Below are positions 26,301-32,854 of a DNA stretch of 64,000 nt, one piece after another. The stretch is from Vreelandella lutescens (lineage in GTDB: Bacteria > Pseudomonadota > Gammaproteobacteria > Pseudomonadales > Halomonadaceae). The stretch is from the NCBI RefSeq assembly GCF_014640815.1, contig NZ_BMHM01000003.1, positions 372,001 to 436,000 of the forward strand, written 5' to 3'. The position numbers were made by a program, and so were the translations under genes. Under the pieces are notes generated by a model. It was given only the letters and a program-made list of their open reading frames with translations, made no database searches and was not told where the DNA came from. The stretch's first letter is position 1. Every line of letters begins with the position of its first letter.

Positions 26301-28904
26301 CCCAGGTTGTAGCGGAATAAAGGCAGCCCATAGCGACAAGATGACCGGGGCACCTAACATCAGGATAACGATCAAGGTGCTGACTAAGGCCATCAGTGGG
26401 GGTAACTGCCAGCTAACGGCCAAGCAGGCCAGCAGCAGCGGTGGCAGTAGCGAGCGTCGCAGATTACCCAGTGCTTTCAAACGTCCAATGGGGGGTAATG
26501 CATCGTTCAGTAACCATGGCAGTAGCTGCCAATCACCGCGAACCCAGCGGTGCTGGCGCTTGGCGACCACATCGTAACGATTCGGAAAATCCTCCACCAC
26601 CTCGATATCCGACGCCAACCCCGCGCGGGCAAAAACCCCTTCAAACATATCGTGGCTGAGCAAGCTGTTCTCAGGAATACGGCCGGTTAACGACGCTTCA
26701 AAGGCGTCGATATGGTAAATCCCTTTGCCTGCATAGGATCCTTCACCTACCAAGTCTTGATACAGATCGGAAATCGCCGCTGCGTAGGGCTCTATACCGC
26801 CGGGGGCAGAGCACAGCCTTTGATAGGTGGAACCGCTGCCGGACATGGGGAGCGACTGAGTCACCCGAGGCTGCAAAATGGCATAGCCTTCGACCACCCG
26901 CTGTTGGCGCGGGTCCAGGCGCGGATGGTTTAAGGGGTGTGCGAGCTTACCAATCAGTTTGCTGGCGGCCCCTCGAGGTAGGCGAGTGTCGGCATCCAGG
27001 GTGATGACGTAGTGAACGCCGATAGGCAGGAGCGGGGGGGCGATAAAGGTGGTGTCGGTGGCGCCGCGTAACAGCCGGTTCAATTCGCGCAGCTTACCGC
27101 GCTTTCGCTCCCAGCCCATCCAGCACTGCTCGCGAGCATTGAAAACACGCCTGCGATGGAGCCAAAAAAAGCGCTGCTCATTGCCAGAGGGGCAGTAGCG
27201 ATCGTTGAGCTGCTGAATACGTTGCTCTGCAATGCGAAATAGCGCGGCCTCATGGGGTAGCGTTTCGCACGGCGCGTCCACACCATCCGAGAGTAAGGCG
27301 TAGCTAATGGCACCATCGCCGCTGCTTAAATAGTGCACTTCAAGGCGATTAAGCTGCTCTTGTAAATCGGCCTCGTTGGTTAACAGCGTGGGAACAGCAA
27401 CTAATGTTCTTAGCGCAGCGGGCACGCCTTTGGAGAGATCCAGGCTGGGCAGAGGCTCGGCACCAATGCTGTGAATCACAAAGCGATTGACGATCAGCGT
27501 GGCGACTTCAATCAGCGGCAGCAGGCTGATAATGCCCAACAGCACCAGCCACGGTACAGGCACCGCCTGAGGGGAAGCCGCGAGCCAGAGCAGCCATCCT
27601 GCCAGTGCAGCAAGTAGCACGGTGGTCATGGAAAGCAGCGTGACATAGCCCGGAATACCGTTATTGATCAGCCGTTGGCGAAAACGGCGGCGCAAAGCCG
27701 GGCGAAAGTGCAGCCGTTTCTCTAAGGCGGCTCTTCCCGCCGCCACCAACACGTAGCCGGGGTCACCGATGCGGGCTGCTTCACTATCATCTGCTGCGGT
27801 TTTCATGGCGTCACGACAGGCGCTGAGTGCGTGGTGGGTGACGTCAATTTCGCTGTAGGAAGAGCCCCGGGCCAGTTCCTCTATAGCGCTGCGGTATTGG
27901 TTGCGTGTGGCAAAATCGTAGTGTGCAAAGTGGCTATGTTGGCCCAGCAAGGCATCGACCAAGCTGACGCTCTCAAGCAGTTCAGCCCAATCAGTGCTGG
28001 CAATAAACCGCATGCTGGTGATGATATTGCGCATGGTGACGCTCGCCGCGCCTTGGCGCTGTTGCGCATTTTGTACCACGTCATCAATACTCTCTCCCTG
28101 AGTGTGTAATTGCTCTGAAAGCCAGCAAGCCAGCGTGCTGGTGCGGGGGTTGATACCGCGTAAGCGTTTCGCCAACTGGGCGGTAAAAGAGGCAGAAAGG
28201 GGAGCCTTTTGCAGCGTAAAAGAGGGAAAATCATGCGCGTTTTGCTCCACCAGCCATTTTGTGGCGAGTGCATCGGCTTTATCTCGGGCGCTTTGCTCTT
28301 CGGTGATTTGATCGGCCAGACGGCGCAGGTTTTCCACCAAGACAATACGCAGCGTAATGGCGACCGCCCATAGCTCGCCAATTGTTAACGGCTGTTCGCG
28401 TTGGTAAGCGGTGAGAAAAGCCTGCAGGTTGGCCAGTTCTAGATGGCTGTCGGTATGGGCCACAAATGCCCAAGCGATACCGAACACCCGCGGGTAACCC
28501 GCAAACGGCCCATCGGCCAGCTTTGGTAACTGGCGGTAATAGCCAGGCGGTAAATTACCGCGAATTTCCCGTATCTGTGCCTCAATCAGGTGATAATTAT
28601 CCAGTAACCAAGCTGCAGCAGGCACAATATCGCGCCCTTCTGCCAGGGTTGCTGCACAGGCGCGGTAGGCAGACAGCAGAACACTGGCGTTTTCGTTGAG
28701 ACGTCGGGATAAGGAGACCACTCTAGGGGGTGTTTGCGTCACGACCTGAGCCAACGCCAGGCTGAGCGCGTGCTGTTCCAGTCGCTCTGCGCTGAAGAGT
28801 TCTTCACGCACGGGGGCGGTCGAGTTCCAGAGTGATGCAGAAGCGTTATATCGGCGCACACGCTGAAAAAAGGGCGATTGGAATAAAAGAGTCACGGCTA
28901 CCAT
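20304..28904 (-). CDS. ndvB: Cyclic beta-1,2-glucan synthase (NdvB/Cgs type)
   Basis: A giant inner-membrane enzyme of 2866 residues, the usual size for cyclic beta-1,2-glucan synthases. In order: a helical N-terminal region; membrane segments near 420-475; a glycosyltransferase-84 domain with LDADTRLP at about 636-643 and QHRWVRGDW near 786; further membrane segments near 810-870 and 950-975; a glucoamylase-like domain with GISESGYNARD near 1385-1430; two beta-sandwich GH94-type sugar-binding domains; and a C-terminal GH94 phosphorylase domain with the acid aspartate in GDWNDGMN (about D2534). Cgs enzymes initiate, elongate, size and cyclise periplasmic glucan. The ATG at 28904 is chosen; a TTG at 28946 is an alternative. 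Confidence 0.88.
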   Translation of the reverse strand: MVAVTLLFQSPFFQRVRRYNASASLWNSTAPVREELFSAERLEQHALSLALAQVVTQTPPRVVSLSRRLNENASVLLSAYRACAATLAEGRDIVPAAAWLLDNYHLIEAQIREIRGNLPPGYYRQLPKLADGPFAGYPRVFGIAWAFVAHTDSHLELANLQAFLTAYQREQPLTIGELWAVAITLRIVLVENLRRLADQITEEQSARDKADALATKWLVEQNAHDFPSFTLQKAPLSASFTAQLAKRLRGINPRTSTLACWLSEQLHTQGESIDDVVQNAQQRQGAASVTMRNIITSMRFIASTDWAELLESVSLVDALLGQHSHFAHYDFATRNQYRSAIEELARGSSYSEIDVTHHALSACRDAMKTAADDSEAARIGDPGYVLVAAGRAALEKRLHFRPALRRRFRQRLINNGIPGYVTLLSMTTVLLAALAGWLLWLAASPQAVPVPWLVLLGIISLLPLIEVATLIVNRFVIHSIGAEPLPSLDLSKGVPAALRTLVAVPTLLTNEADLQEQLNRLEVHYLSSGDGAISYALLSDGVDAPCETLPHEAALFRIAEQRIQQLNDRYCPSGNEQRFFWLHRRRVFNAREQCWMGWERKRGKLRELNRLLRGATDTTFIAPPLLPIGVHYVITLDADTRLPRGAASKLIGKLAHPLNHPRLDPRQQRVVEGYAILQPRVTQSLPMSGSGSTYQRLCSAPGGIEPYAAAISDLYQDLVGEGSYAGKGIYHIDAFEASLTGRIPENSLLSHDMFEGVFARAGLASDIEVVEDFPNRYDVVAKRQHRWVRGDWQLLPWLLNDALPPIGRLKALGNLRRSLLPPLLLACLAVSWQLPPLMALVSTLIVILMLGAPVILSLWAAFIPLQPGVNLRHHFQQWLAELLLGAKQTLVQLIFLPDQAWRMMSAISCTLTRLFVTHRHLLEWTSAAQTMKRPQLSALGFYQYMAPSTALGLAAAVAALGFNSQVWGMVLPIALLWLAAPYIAAWLSSTASAATHPQPSAETAQALRLIARQTWRYFETFVNSDSHYLPPDNFQEAPQPVVAQRTSPTNMGLYLLATVAARDFGWISSQEALHRLATTLGVMQTLPRFRGHFYNWYATADVRPLDPRYVSTVDSGNLAGHLITLANACETWQDAAPPNPRQGVADTLMLAVEALTCFSSSTGEHDASAIKLLEKQLQYVDALLNEDTTGPLPVNDLLSLTSAAVVSAQAMLTPSINAESDTALFWVSAVHQAVAQHRDDQVRASLSVSARPAQLQQLAHQARRLATSMDFAFLLNSERQLLSIGYSLDDYCLDSSCYDLLASEARLASLFAIAKGDVPTRHWLRLGRAATPLVRGAALISWSGSMFEYLMPSLVMRAPAGSLLEQTNRLVVKRQQAYAEQFSAPWGISESGYNARDIEHTYQYSNFGVPGLGLKRGLSADLVVAPYATGLATMIDPEAAYQNYRRLAEMGARGRYGFYEAIDLTRSRLPAGEEGVVVRSYMAHHQGMTMVAIANTLQQGKMRARFHREPIIQATELLLQERIPRDVAIAYPRAEEVKSTASQVTNDDQAVRRVATALNGPPMTHLLSNGHYSVMLTATGGGYSRWHHMAITRWQPDTTCNPWGCAIFLRDTRHPGIWTATGQTAEHHNSSHDTANHALFAEDYARYTHRHDDISSHLDVLVSGEDDSEVRLLTLTNNGRHTCDIDVTSYAELVLTTPATDNAHPCFAKMFVVTEYLAELNVLIATRRQREPTEPSVWVAHFAVVEGDTVGDMQYETSRDAFIGRGRGVLSAAALAEGQRLTGTVGSVLDPILALRYCLRVTPGSVARIAFWTVVAATREALMDLIDKHHDRSAFERAKLLAWTQAQVQLRHLGIQPDEAADFQRLAAPLLYPDARFRAPPLAIQRGAGPQSLLWQHGISGDLPIVLLHIDSLMDIAQLHQLLRAQEYWRMKRLEVDIVVINERCSSYVQDLQQAIEAIILSSQARPRMHDGQTQGAIFALRADLISPTSRAQLLSIARVALLAERGDIATQLLITLKETKTLTFTPPTKRALPQPRKLNTPPPDTGTTSLECFNGLGGFDKQGREYVTLLDSHRTTPAPWINVMANQRFGCQVSADGAGYLWADSSKENQLTPWSNDPVIDPSGDVIYLRDEESLALYTATASPLRDAGRYVARHGFGYSQFEHRVDGVAMTLLHLVPLEEPLRISRLRITNHSNRVRKLSVTAYAEWVLGTSRSASAPFLITSQAAGSGALLATNPWNAAFPGRVAFLDIGEPPMSWTADRSEFIGYGKSLSEPAGLRHKRPLSGTLGAGIDPCAALQRRCTLAPGETADIVVLLGQGDSTEHVQALIARYRDVDMDAELDTLNQYWESQLNAIQVTTPDRTMDIMLNGWLLYQTIACRLTARSAFYQASGAYGFRDQLQDGMALTFSQPDTTRQHLLRAASRQFPEGDVQHWWLPHSGQGVRTRISDDRVWLAYACACYINASLDRDVLNEPISFLNGALLAPHEQEHFSLPSVSQDTVTLYEHCARGLDISLAQLGKHGLPLMGSGDWNDGMNRVGAQGRGESVWLGWLLVKTLDLFIPYAEQHDAMHPQLPESERRAERWQQQASALRSALEQSTWDGQWYRRATYDDGTWLGSQYSDACQIDSIAQSWAVLSGAAPAERAALAMDSLERHLIRQTPPLALLFWPPFDHPQRDPGYISGYPPGMRENGGQYSHAAMWAILAFTKLGEGDRAHHLFSLLNPINHALTAEETARYRVEPYVVAADVYSVPPHEGRGGWTWYTGAAGWMYQAGMEGILGIRREGHWLVIAPCLPSAWPSFSATVTLGSSEYRIRVSQPSTTREAATTARSAVLDGVTLSLSDEQPLRVPLDGQPHHLELHLPSR

Positions 28905-28940
28905 CCTGGTTTCGCTGCGAATACCGCACCCAAGTACTGT

Positions 28941-28979
28941 CAACAAGAACTAGCAACAAGTACTAGCAACAAGTACAGG
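28941..28979. repeat. Three imperfect 13-bp tandem repeats (CAACAAGTACTAG)
   Basis: Three head-to-tail copies with one to three differences lie immediately upstream of the glucan synthase, in its leader or promoter. They could be iterated protein-binding sites or a slippage-prone tract. Confidence 0.7.
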
Positions 28980-29098
28980 GCTTCCTTACCAAGACGATGG
29001 TCGCAATGACCGTGACTGTCGGTTCGTTAACGCACATTACGGCCACAAACGCAGAGGCTGCAGCGCCGCTGTTATGCGCCTCATGTTGCTGGCTCTGG

Positions 29099-29713
29099 TT
29101 AGGGTTGGCGCAGCGTCCAGTAGCCGCCCCATAGCCGTGTAGCCGTGGTGATGAGGCAAGCCGCGGCGAACAGGCTGGCCAGTAGCGGGAACGCCTTCGG
29201 AAATAGACAAAACAGCACCAGCGCAGCAACCGTCTCGGTGCCTTCGGTCAGGCCCTCTAAGTAGTAAAAGGCTTTTTGAGGAAAGTTAGGGCGCTCCACT
29301 TGGCGTGCTTTCGCGGCAATCGCAAAGGCTAAAAACGACGTGCCGGTGCCAATAAACGCAAACAGCAGTAGCGCGGCGGGTAGGGCATTTTGTATCGGAT
29401 TCGCGAGTGCAAACCCGAGCACCACGGCAGCGTAAAAGACAAAGTCCAGCCCTATATCCAGAAATCCACCGGCGTCGCTTTGCTGGCCGCTCAGGCGTGC
29501 CAGAGCACCATCGATGCCATCTCCTACGCGATTGAGCAAAATCGCGATTAAAGCCAATCCATACTGCTCAAACGCCAGCAATGGCAGGGCGCTGATACCG
29601 ATCACAAACGCGGTCAGCGTGACCTGGTCGGGGGTGATTTTTCGCTGGTGTAAGGCGTGAGCAAGATAACGAAGTGGGCGCTGGGTGAGTGGCATGGTAA
29701 AGCGGTCTAACAC
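29099..29713 (-). CDS. CDP-alcohol phosphatidyltransferase family membrane enzyme
   Basis: A 204-residue integral membrane enzyme that transfers a phosphatidyl or phospho-alcohol group from a CDP-linked donor. The full family signature DGxxARx8Gx3Dx3D is present as DGALAR...GGFLDIGLD near residues 68-90, with several hydrophobic helices around it. A GTG start at 29713 is favoured by a GGAG 8 bp upstream. It stands 195 bp upstream of the glucan synthase on the same strand and could be co-transcribed. The acceptor (glycerol phosphate, inositol, or a glucan substituent) cannot be told from sequence. Confidence 0.82.
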   Translation of the reverse strand: MLDRFTMPLTQRPLRYLAHALHQRKITPDQVTLTAFVIGISALPLLAFEQYGLALIAILLNRVGDGIDGALARLSGQQSDAGGFLDIGLDFVFYAAVVLGFALANPIQNALPAALLLFAFIGTGTSFLAFAIAAKARQVERPNFPQKAFYYLEGLTEGTETVAALVLFCLFPKAFPLLASLFAAACLITTATRLWGGYWTLRQP

Positions 29714-29747
29714 AATGATATCTCCGTAAAAGGGGGGCGTTTTAATG

Positions 29748-29774
29748 TTAGTCGATACTAATAGTTGCGACTAA
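29748..29774. promoter_or_regulatory. Inverted repeat TTAGTCG-N13-CGACTAA upstream of the phosphatidyltransferase
   Basis: Two perfect 7-bp arms lie 35-61 bp before the GTG start, in the divergent region shared with the DASS symporter. It resembles an operator for a dimeric regulator. Nothing else was identified in the 224-bp gap. Confidence 0.3.
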
Positions 29775-29937
29775 AGTGGTTAGACTTTGGTTGTAATTGC
29801 TGCCAATTTACTGGACTAATGGCCTATTGCAGTGAATAAAGGGCACCACAAAAGCCAGCGGCGCTGGCAAAAACGCCATAGGGCCAGCAATGTCCTGAGC
29901 CCTTTCGTTCACCCTGACTGCGAGCGGTACTTTAATA

Positions 29938-31596
29938 ATGCGCAGAACTGCTACGATGACGCTGTGGGATCAGCTTTGGCACTCCCACGATCAAGTCAAA
30001 AATCTCCTCATGTGTGCGTTGCCGACCTCAAGTACCGGTGGCTCCTCATCCCGCGATGCTGATGGCACCCAGGGCAGCAGCGGCCACTCACCCCGCCCAC
30101 CTGCGTATAACCGAGCGCAGAAAATCGGCTTGGTGCTGGGCCCGTTGCTGTTTGCACTGGTAGTGATGTTTTTCCACCCTGCCGATCTTAGCTTTGAAGG
30201 GCGGATGGTTCTGGCTACCACCTTATGGGTGGCAGTGTGGTGGATTACGGAGGCCATTCCCATTCCGGTGACCTCGCTGTTGCCGATTATCCTGCTGCCG
30301 ATTACCGGCGCGTTGGATGGCAATACGGTCACCGCCGCCTACGGTAACCCGATTATTTTCCTGTTCCTGGGCGGCTTTATGATCGCTTTGGCGATGGAGA
30401 AGTGGGATCTGCACAAGCGCATTGCGCTGTCGATCATCTCCGTGCTCGGCACCAGTATTAACAGCATCGTGTTCGGCTTTATGGCTGCCACGGGCTTTTT
30501 GTCCATGTGGGTGTCCAATACCGCCGCCGTCATGATGATGCTGCCCATTGGCACCGCCATTGTCTACCAGGTCACTCAGGAGCTGAACAAAACCGAGGGT
30601 GACCATAGCGATGAGATCGATAAATTCAGCAAATCGCTGATTTTTGGTGTGGGCTACGGTGGCACCATTGGCGGTTTGGGCACGCTGATCGGCACGCCGC
30701 CGAACATTATCCTGGCGGCGATTGTGAACGAGCTGTTTGGCGTGGAGATCTCGTTTGCCGCATGGCTCATGTTTGCCTTCCCGGTGGTGGTCACGCTGCT
30801 GGTGATTGGCTGGATTATGCTCACGCGCTTTATTTACCCGATTAAGCTCGCCAAGCTGCCGGGCGGCCGCGCGCTGATCCGTAAAGAGAAAGAGGCGCTG
30901 GGTAAAATCTCCTTTGAAGAAAAAGCGGTGCTCGGTGTGTTCCTGTTTGCCGCGTTTTTCTGGATTACCCGCTCGTTCCTGTGGCAGGGCCAGATCATTA
31001 ATATTCCTGGCATTAACGACACCATGATTGCGATTACCGCTGCCGTGGCGCTGTTTCTGATTCCTTCCCCCAACAAAGGCGGCTGCCTGCTGGGGTGGGA
31101 TGTGGCCAAAGACGTACCGTGGGGCATCTTGCTGCTGTTCGGCGGTGGCTTGGCGATTGCTGCAGGCTTTGGCTCATCGGGCCTCGCTTCTTGGATTGGC
31201 GGCCAAATGAGCGTGCTGGAAGGCGTAAACTTCCTGCTGGTGATTCTGCTGGCCACCGGCATGGTGCTGTTCTTGACCGAAATTACCTCCAACACGGCCA
31301 CGGCCACGATGATTTTGCCGGTATTGGCATCGCTTGCGCTGGCGCTGAATATTCACCCGTTCGTACTGATGGTGCCAGCGGCCATGGCGGCTAACTGCGC
31401 CTTTATGCTGCCAGTAGGCACGCCGCCTAACGCGATCATCTTCGCCACCGGCAAAATCAAAATCATTGAGATGGTGCGTAACGGTTTCTGGCTGAACATT
31501 ATTGCGATGTTCCTGATTGTGGCTGCGGTCTACTTCCTGCTGCCGATGCTGTGGGGCGTGGATCTCACCACCTACCCGGACGCATTTAGAGACTAA
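29938..31596 (+). CDS. DASS/SLC13-family sodium:dicarboxylate or sulfate symporter
   Basis: A 552-residue multi-pass transporter of the divalent anion:Na+ symporter family, which imports C4-dicarboxylates, citrate or sulfate. Both family hairpin motifs with SNT and its partner are visible (SMWVSNTAAVMMMLPIG, LTEITSNTATATMILPV) together with GTPPNIILA and GTPPNAIIFATG. The first membrane helix begins about 65 residues in, so the N-terminus is uncertain: starts at 29938, 29956 and 30010 are possible and none has a good ribosome site. It is a single gene closed by a strong terminator. Substrate is not resolved. Confidence 0.86.
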   Translation: MRRTATMTLWDQLWHSHDQVKNLLMCALPTSSTGGSSSRDADGTQGSSGHSPRPPAYNRAQKIGLVLGPLLFALVVMFFHPADLSFEGRMVLATTLWVAVWWITEAIPIPVTSLLPIILLPITGALDGNTVTAAYGNPIIFLFLGGFMIALAMEKWDLHKRIALSIISVLGTSINSIVFGFMAATGFLSMWVSNTAAVMMMLPIGTAIVYQVTQELNKTEGDHSDEIDKFSKSLIFGVGYGGTIGGLGTLIGTPPNIILAAIVNELFGVEISFAAWLMFAFPVVVTLLVIGWIMLTRFIYPIKLAKLPGGRALIRKEKEALGKISFEEKAVLGVFLFAAFFWITRSFLWQGQIINIPGINDTMIAITAAVALFLIPSPNKGGCLLGWDVAKDVPWGILLLFGGGLAIAAGFGSSGLASWIGGQMSVLEGVNFLLVILLATGMVLFLTEITSNTATATMILPVLASLALALNIHPFVLMVPAAMAANCAFMLPVGTPPNAIIFATGKIKIIEMVRNGFWLNIIAMFLIVAAVYFLLPMLWGVDLTTYPDAFRD

Positions 31597-31620
31597 GGCC
31601 TCATATGTTCCGTGTTCATT

Positions 31621-31644
31621 GCCCCGCCTTGTGCGGGGCTTTTT
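31621..31644 (+). terminator. Rho-independent terminator after the DASS symporter
   Basis: A 7-bp GC stem (GCCCCGC, loop CTTGT) followed by TTTTT starts 24 bp after the symporter stop and ends 60 bp before sbcD. Confidence 0.9.
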
Positions 31645-31705
31645 CATGGGTGAATCCCAGGCGCGATTGCTATGATGGCGACACACTTTTTGTATCGAGC
31701 CTGTC

Positions 31706-32854
31706 ATGCGATTACTTCACACCGCCGATTGGCATTTGGGCCGGCTGTTTCACAACCTTTCCCTGCTGGACGACCAGCGTCATGTGCTGGAACAACTGCT
31801 GGAGATTATCGACCGCGAGCAGGTGGATGCCGTGCTGGTGGCGGGCGATATTTACGACCGCTCGGTGCCTCCGGCAGCGGCGGTTACGCTGTTGGATGAG
31901 ATATTAGGCGAGCTGTGCGAGAAGCGCGGCCTGCCGGTCGTGATGATTTCCGGTAACCACGACGGTGCCGAGCGGCTGGGGTTTGGCGCACGCCACTTGC
32001 GCCAGGCCGGGCTGCATATCCTCACCGACCTAGCCAGCTGCGACCAGCCGGTCACGCTGACGATTGGCGATGACACGGTGGATATCTTCGGCATCCCCTA
32101 CGCCGATCCAGAATATGTACGCAGCGAATTTGGCGAAGACGTGCGCGACTTCGACAGCGCCCATCGCTACCTGCTGGAGCGTATTGAGGCACAGCGCCAG
32201 CCGGGGCGCCCGACGCTACTGATGAGCCACTGTTTTGTCGATGGCGGCACGGCCAGCGACTCCGAACGCCCGCTCACCCTAGGCGGTGCGGAAAGCGTGG
32301 CTTGGGAGCCCATGCAAAGTTTTGACTACGTAGCGCTTGGCCATCTTCACGGCCCCCAAATTCGCGGCGGCGAGCATATTCGCTATAGCGGCTCGCTGCT
32401 GAAGTACAGCTTCTCCGAAGCCACCCAGCGCAAAGGTGTCACCCTGGTAGAGGTGGGGCGCGAAGGCGTCACCCAAATAGCCCACCATCCGCTGCTGCCC
32501 CGCCGGGATGTGCGCGTGTTAGAAGGTGAGCTGGCGCAGCTGCTGGCCCAAGGGGTCAATGACCCCCACGCCGATGACTACCTGCTAGTGCGCCTCACCG
32601 ACCGCCACGCCATTCTTGACCCCATGGGCAAACTACGGGCGGTGTACCCCAACGTGCTGCACCTGGAAAAGCCCGGCATGCTGGAAGCAAAAGGCCGCCA
32701 GCAGCTGGACCGCGAGCGGCTCACGTTCAGCGCACTGGATATGTTTAGCGACTTTTTCACCCAAACCAGCGGCGAGCCGATGAGTGATGAGCAAGCCCGC
32801 GCCATGGGCGAGCTGATCACCACCCTGAGCCGCGAGCAGGAGGGCCAAGCATGA
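31706..32854 (+). CDS. sbcD: Exonuclease subunit SbcD
   Basis: A 382-residue Mre11-type nuclease. The metallophosphoesterase motifs are all present: HTADWHLGR at 5-13, GDIYDR near 48, GNHDGAERLG near 85, then the later SHCFVDGG and ALGHLHGPQ. With SbcC it forms a nuclease that cleaves DNA hairpins and double-strand ends. It overlaps sbcC by 4 bp (ATGA), so the two subunits are translationally coupled. Its start lies 62 bp after a terminator, so its own promoter should be in that gap. Confidence 0.95.
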   Translation: MRLLHTADWHLGRLFHNLSLLDDQRHVLEQLLEIIDREQVDAVLVAGDIYDRSVPPAAAVTLLDEILGELCEKRGLPVVMISGNHDGAERLGFGARHLRQAGLHILTDLASCDQPVTLTIGDDTVDIFGIPYADPEYVRSEFGEDVRDFDSAHRYLLERIEAQRQPGRPTLLMSHCFVDGGTASDSERPLTLGGAESVAWEPMQSFDYVALGHLHGPQIRGGEHIRYSGSLLKYSFSEATQRKGVTLVEVGREGVTQIAHHPLLPRRDVRVLEGELAQLLAQGVNDPHADDYLLVRLTDRHAILDPMGKLRAVYPNVLHLEKPGMLEAKGRQQLDRERLTFSALDMFSDFFTQTSGEPMSDEQARAMGELITTLSREQEGQA

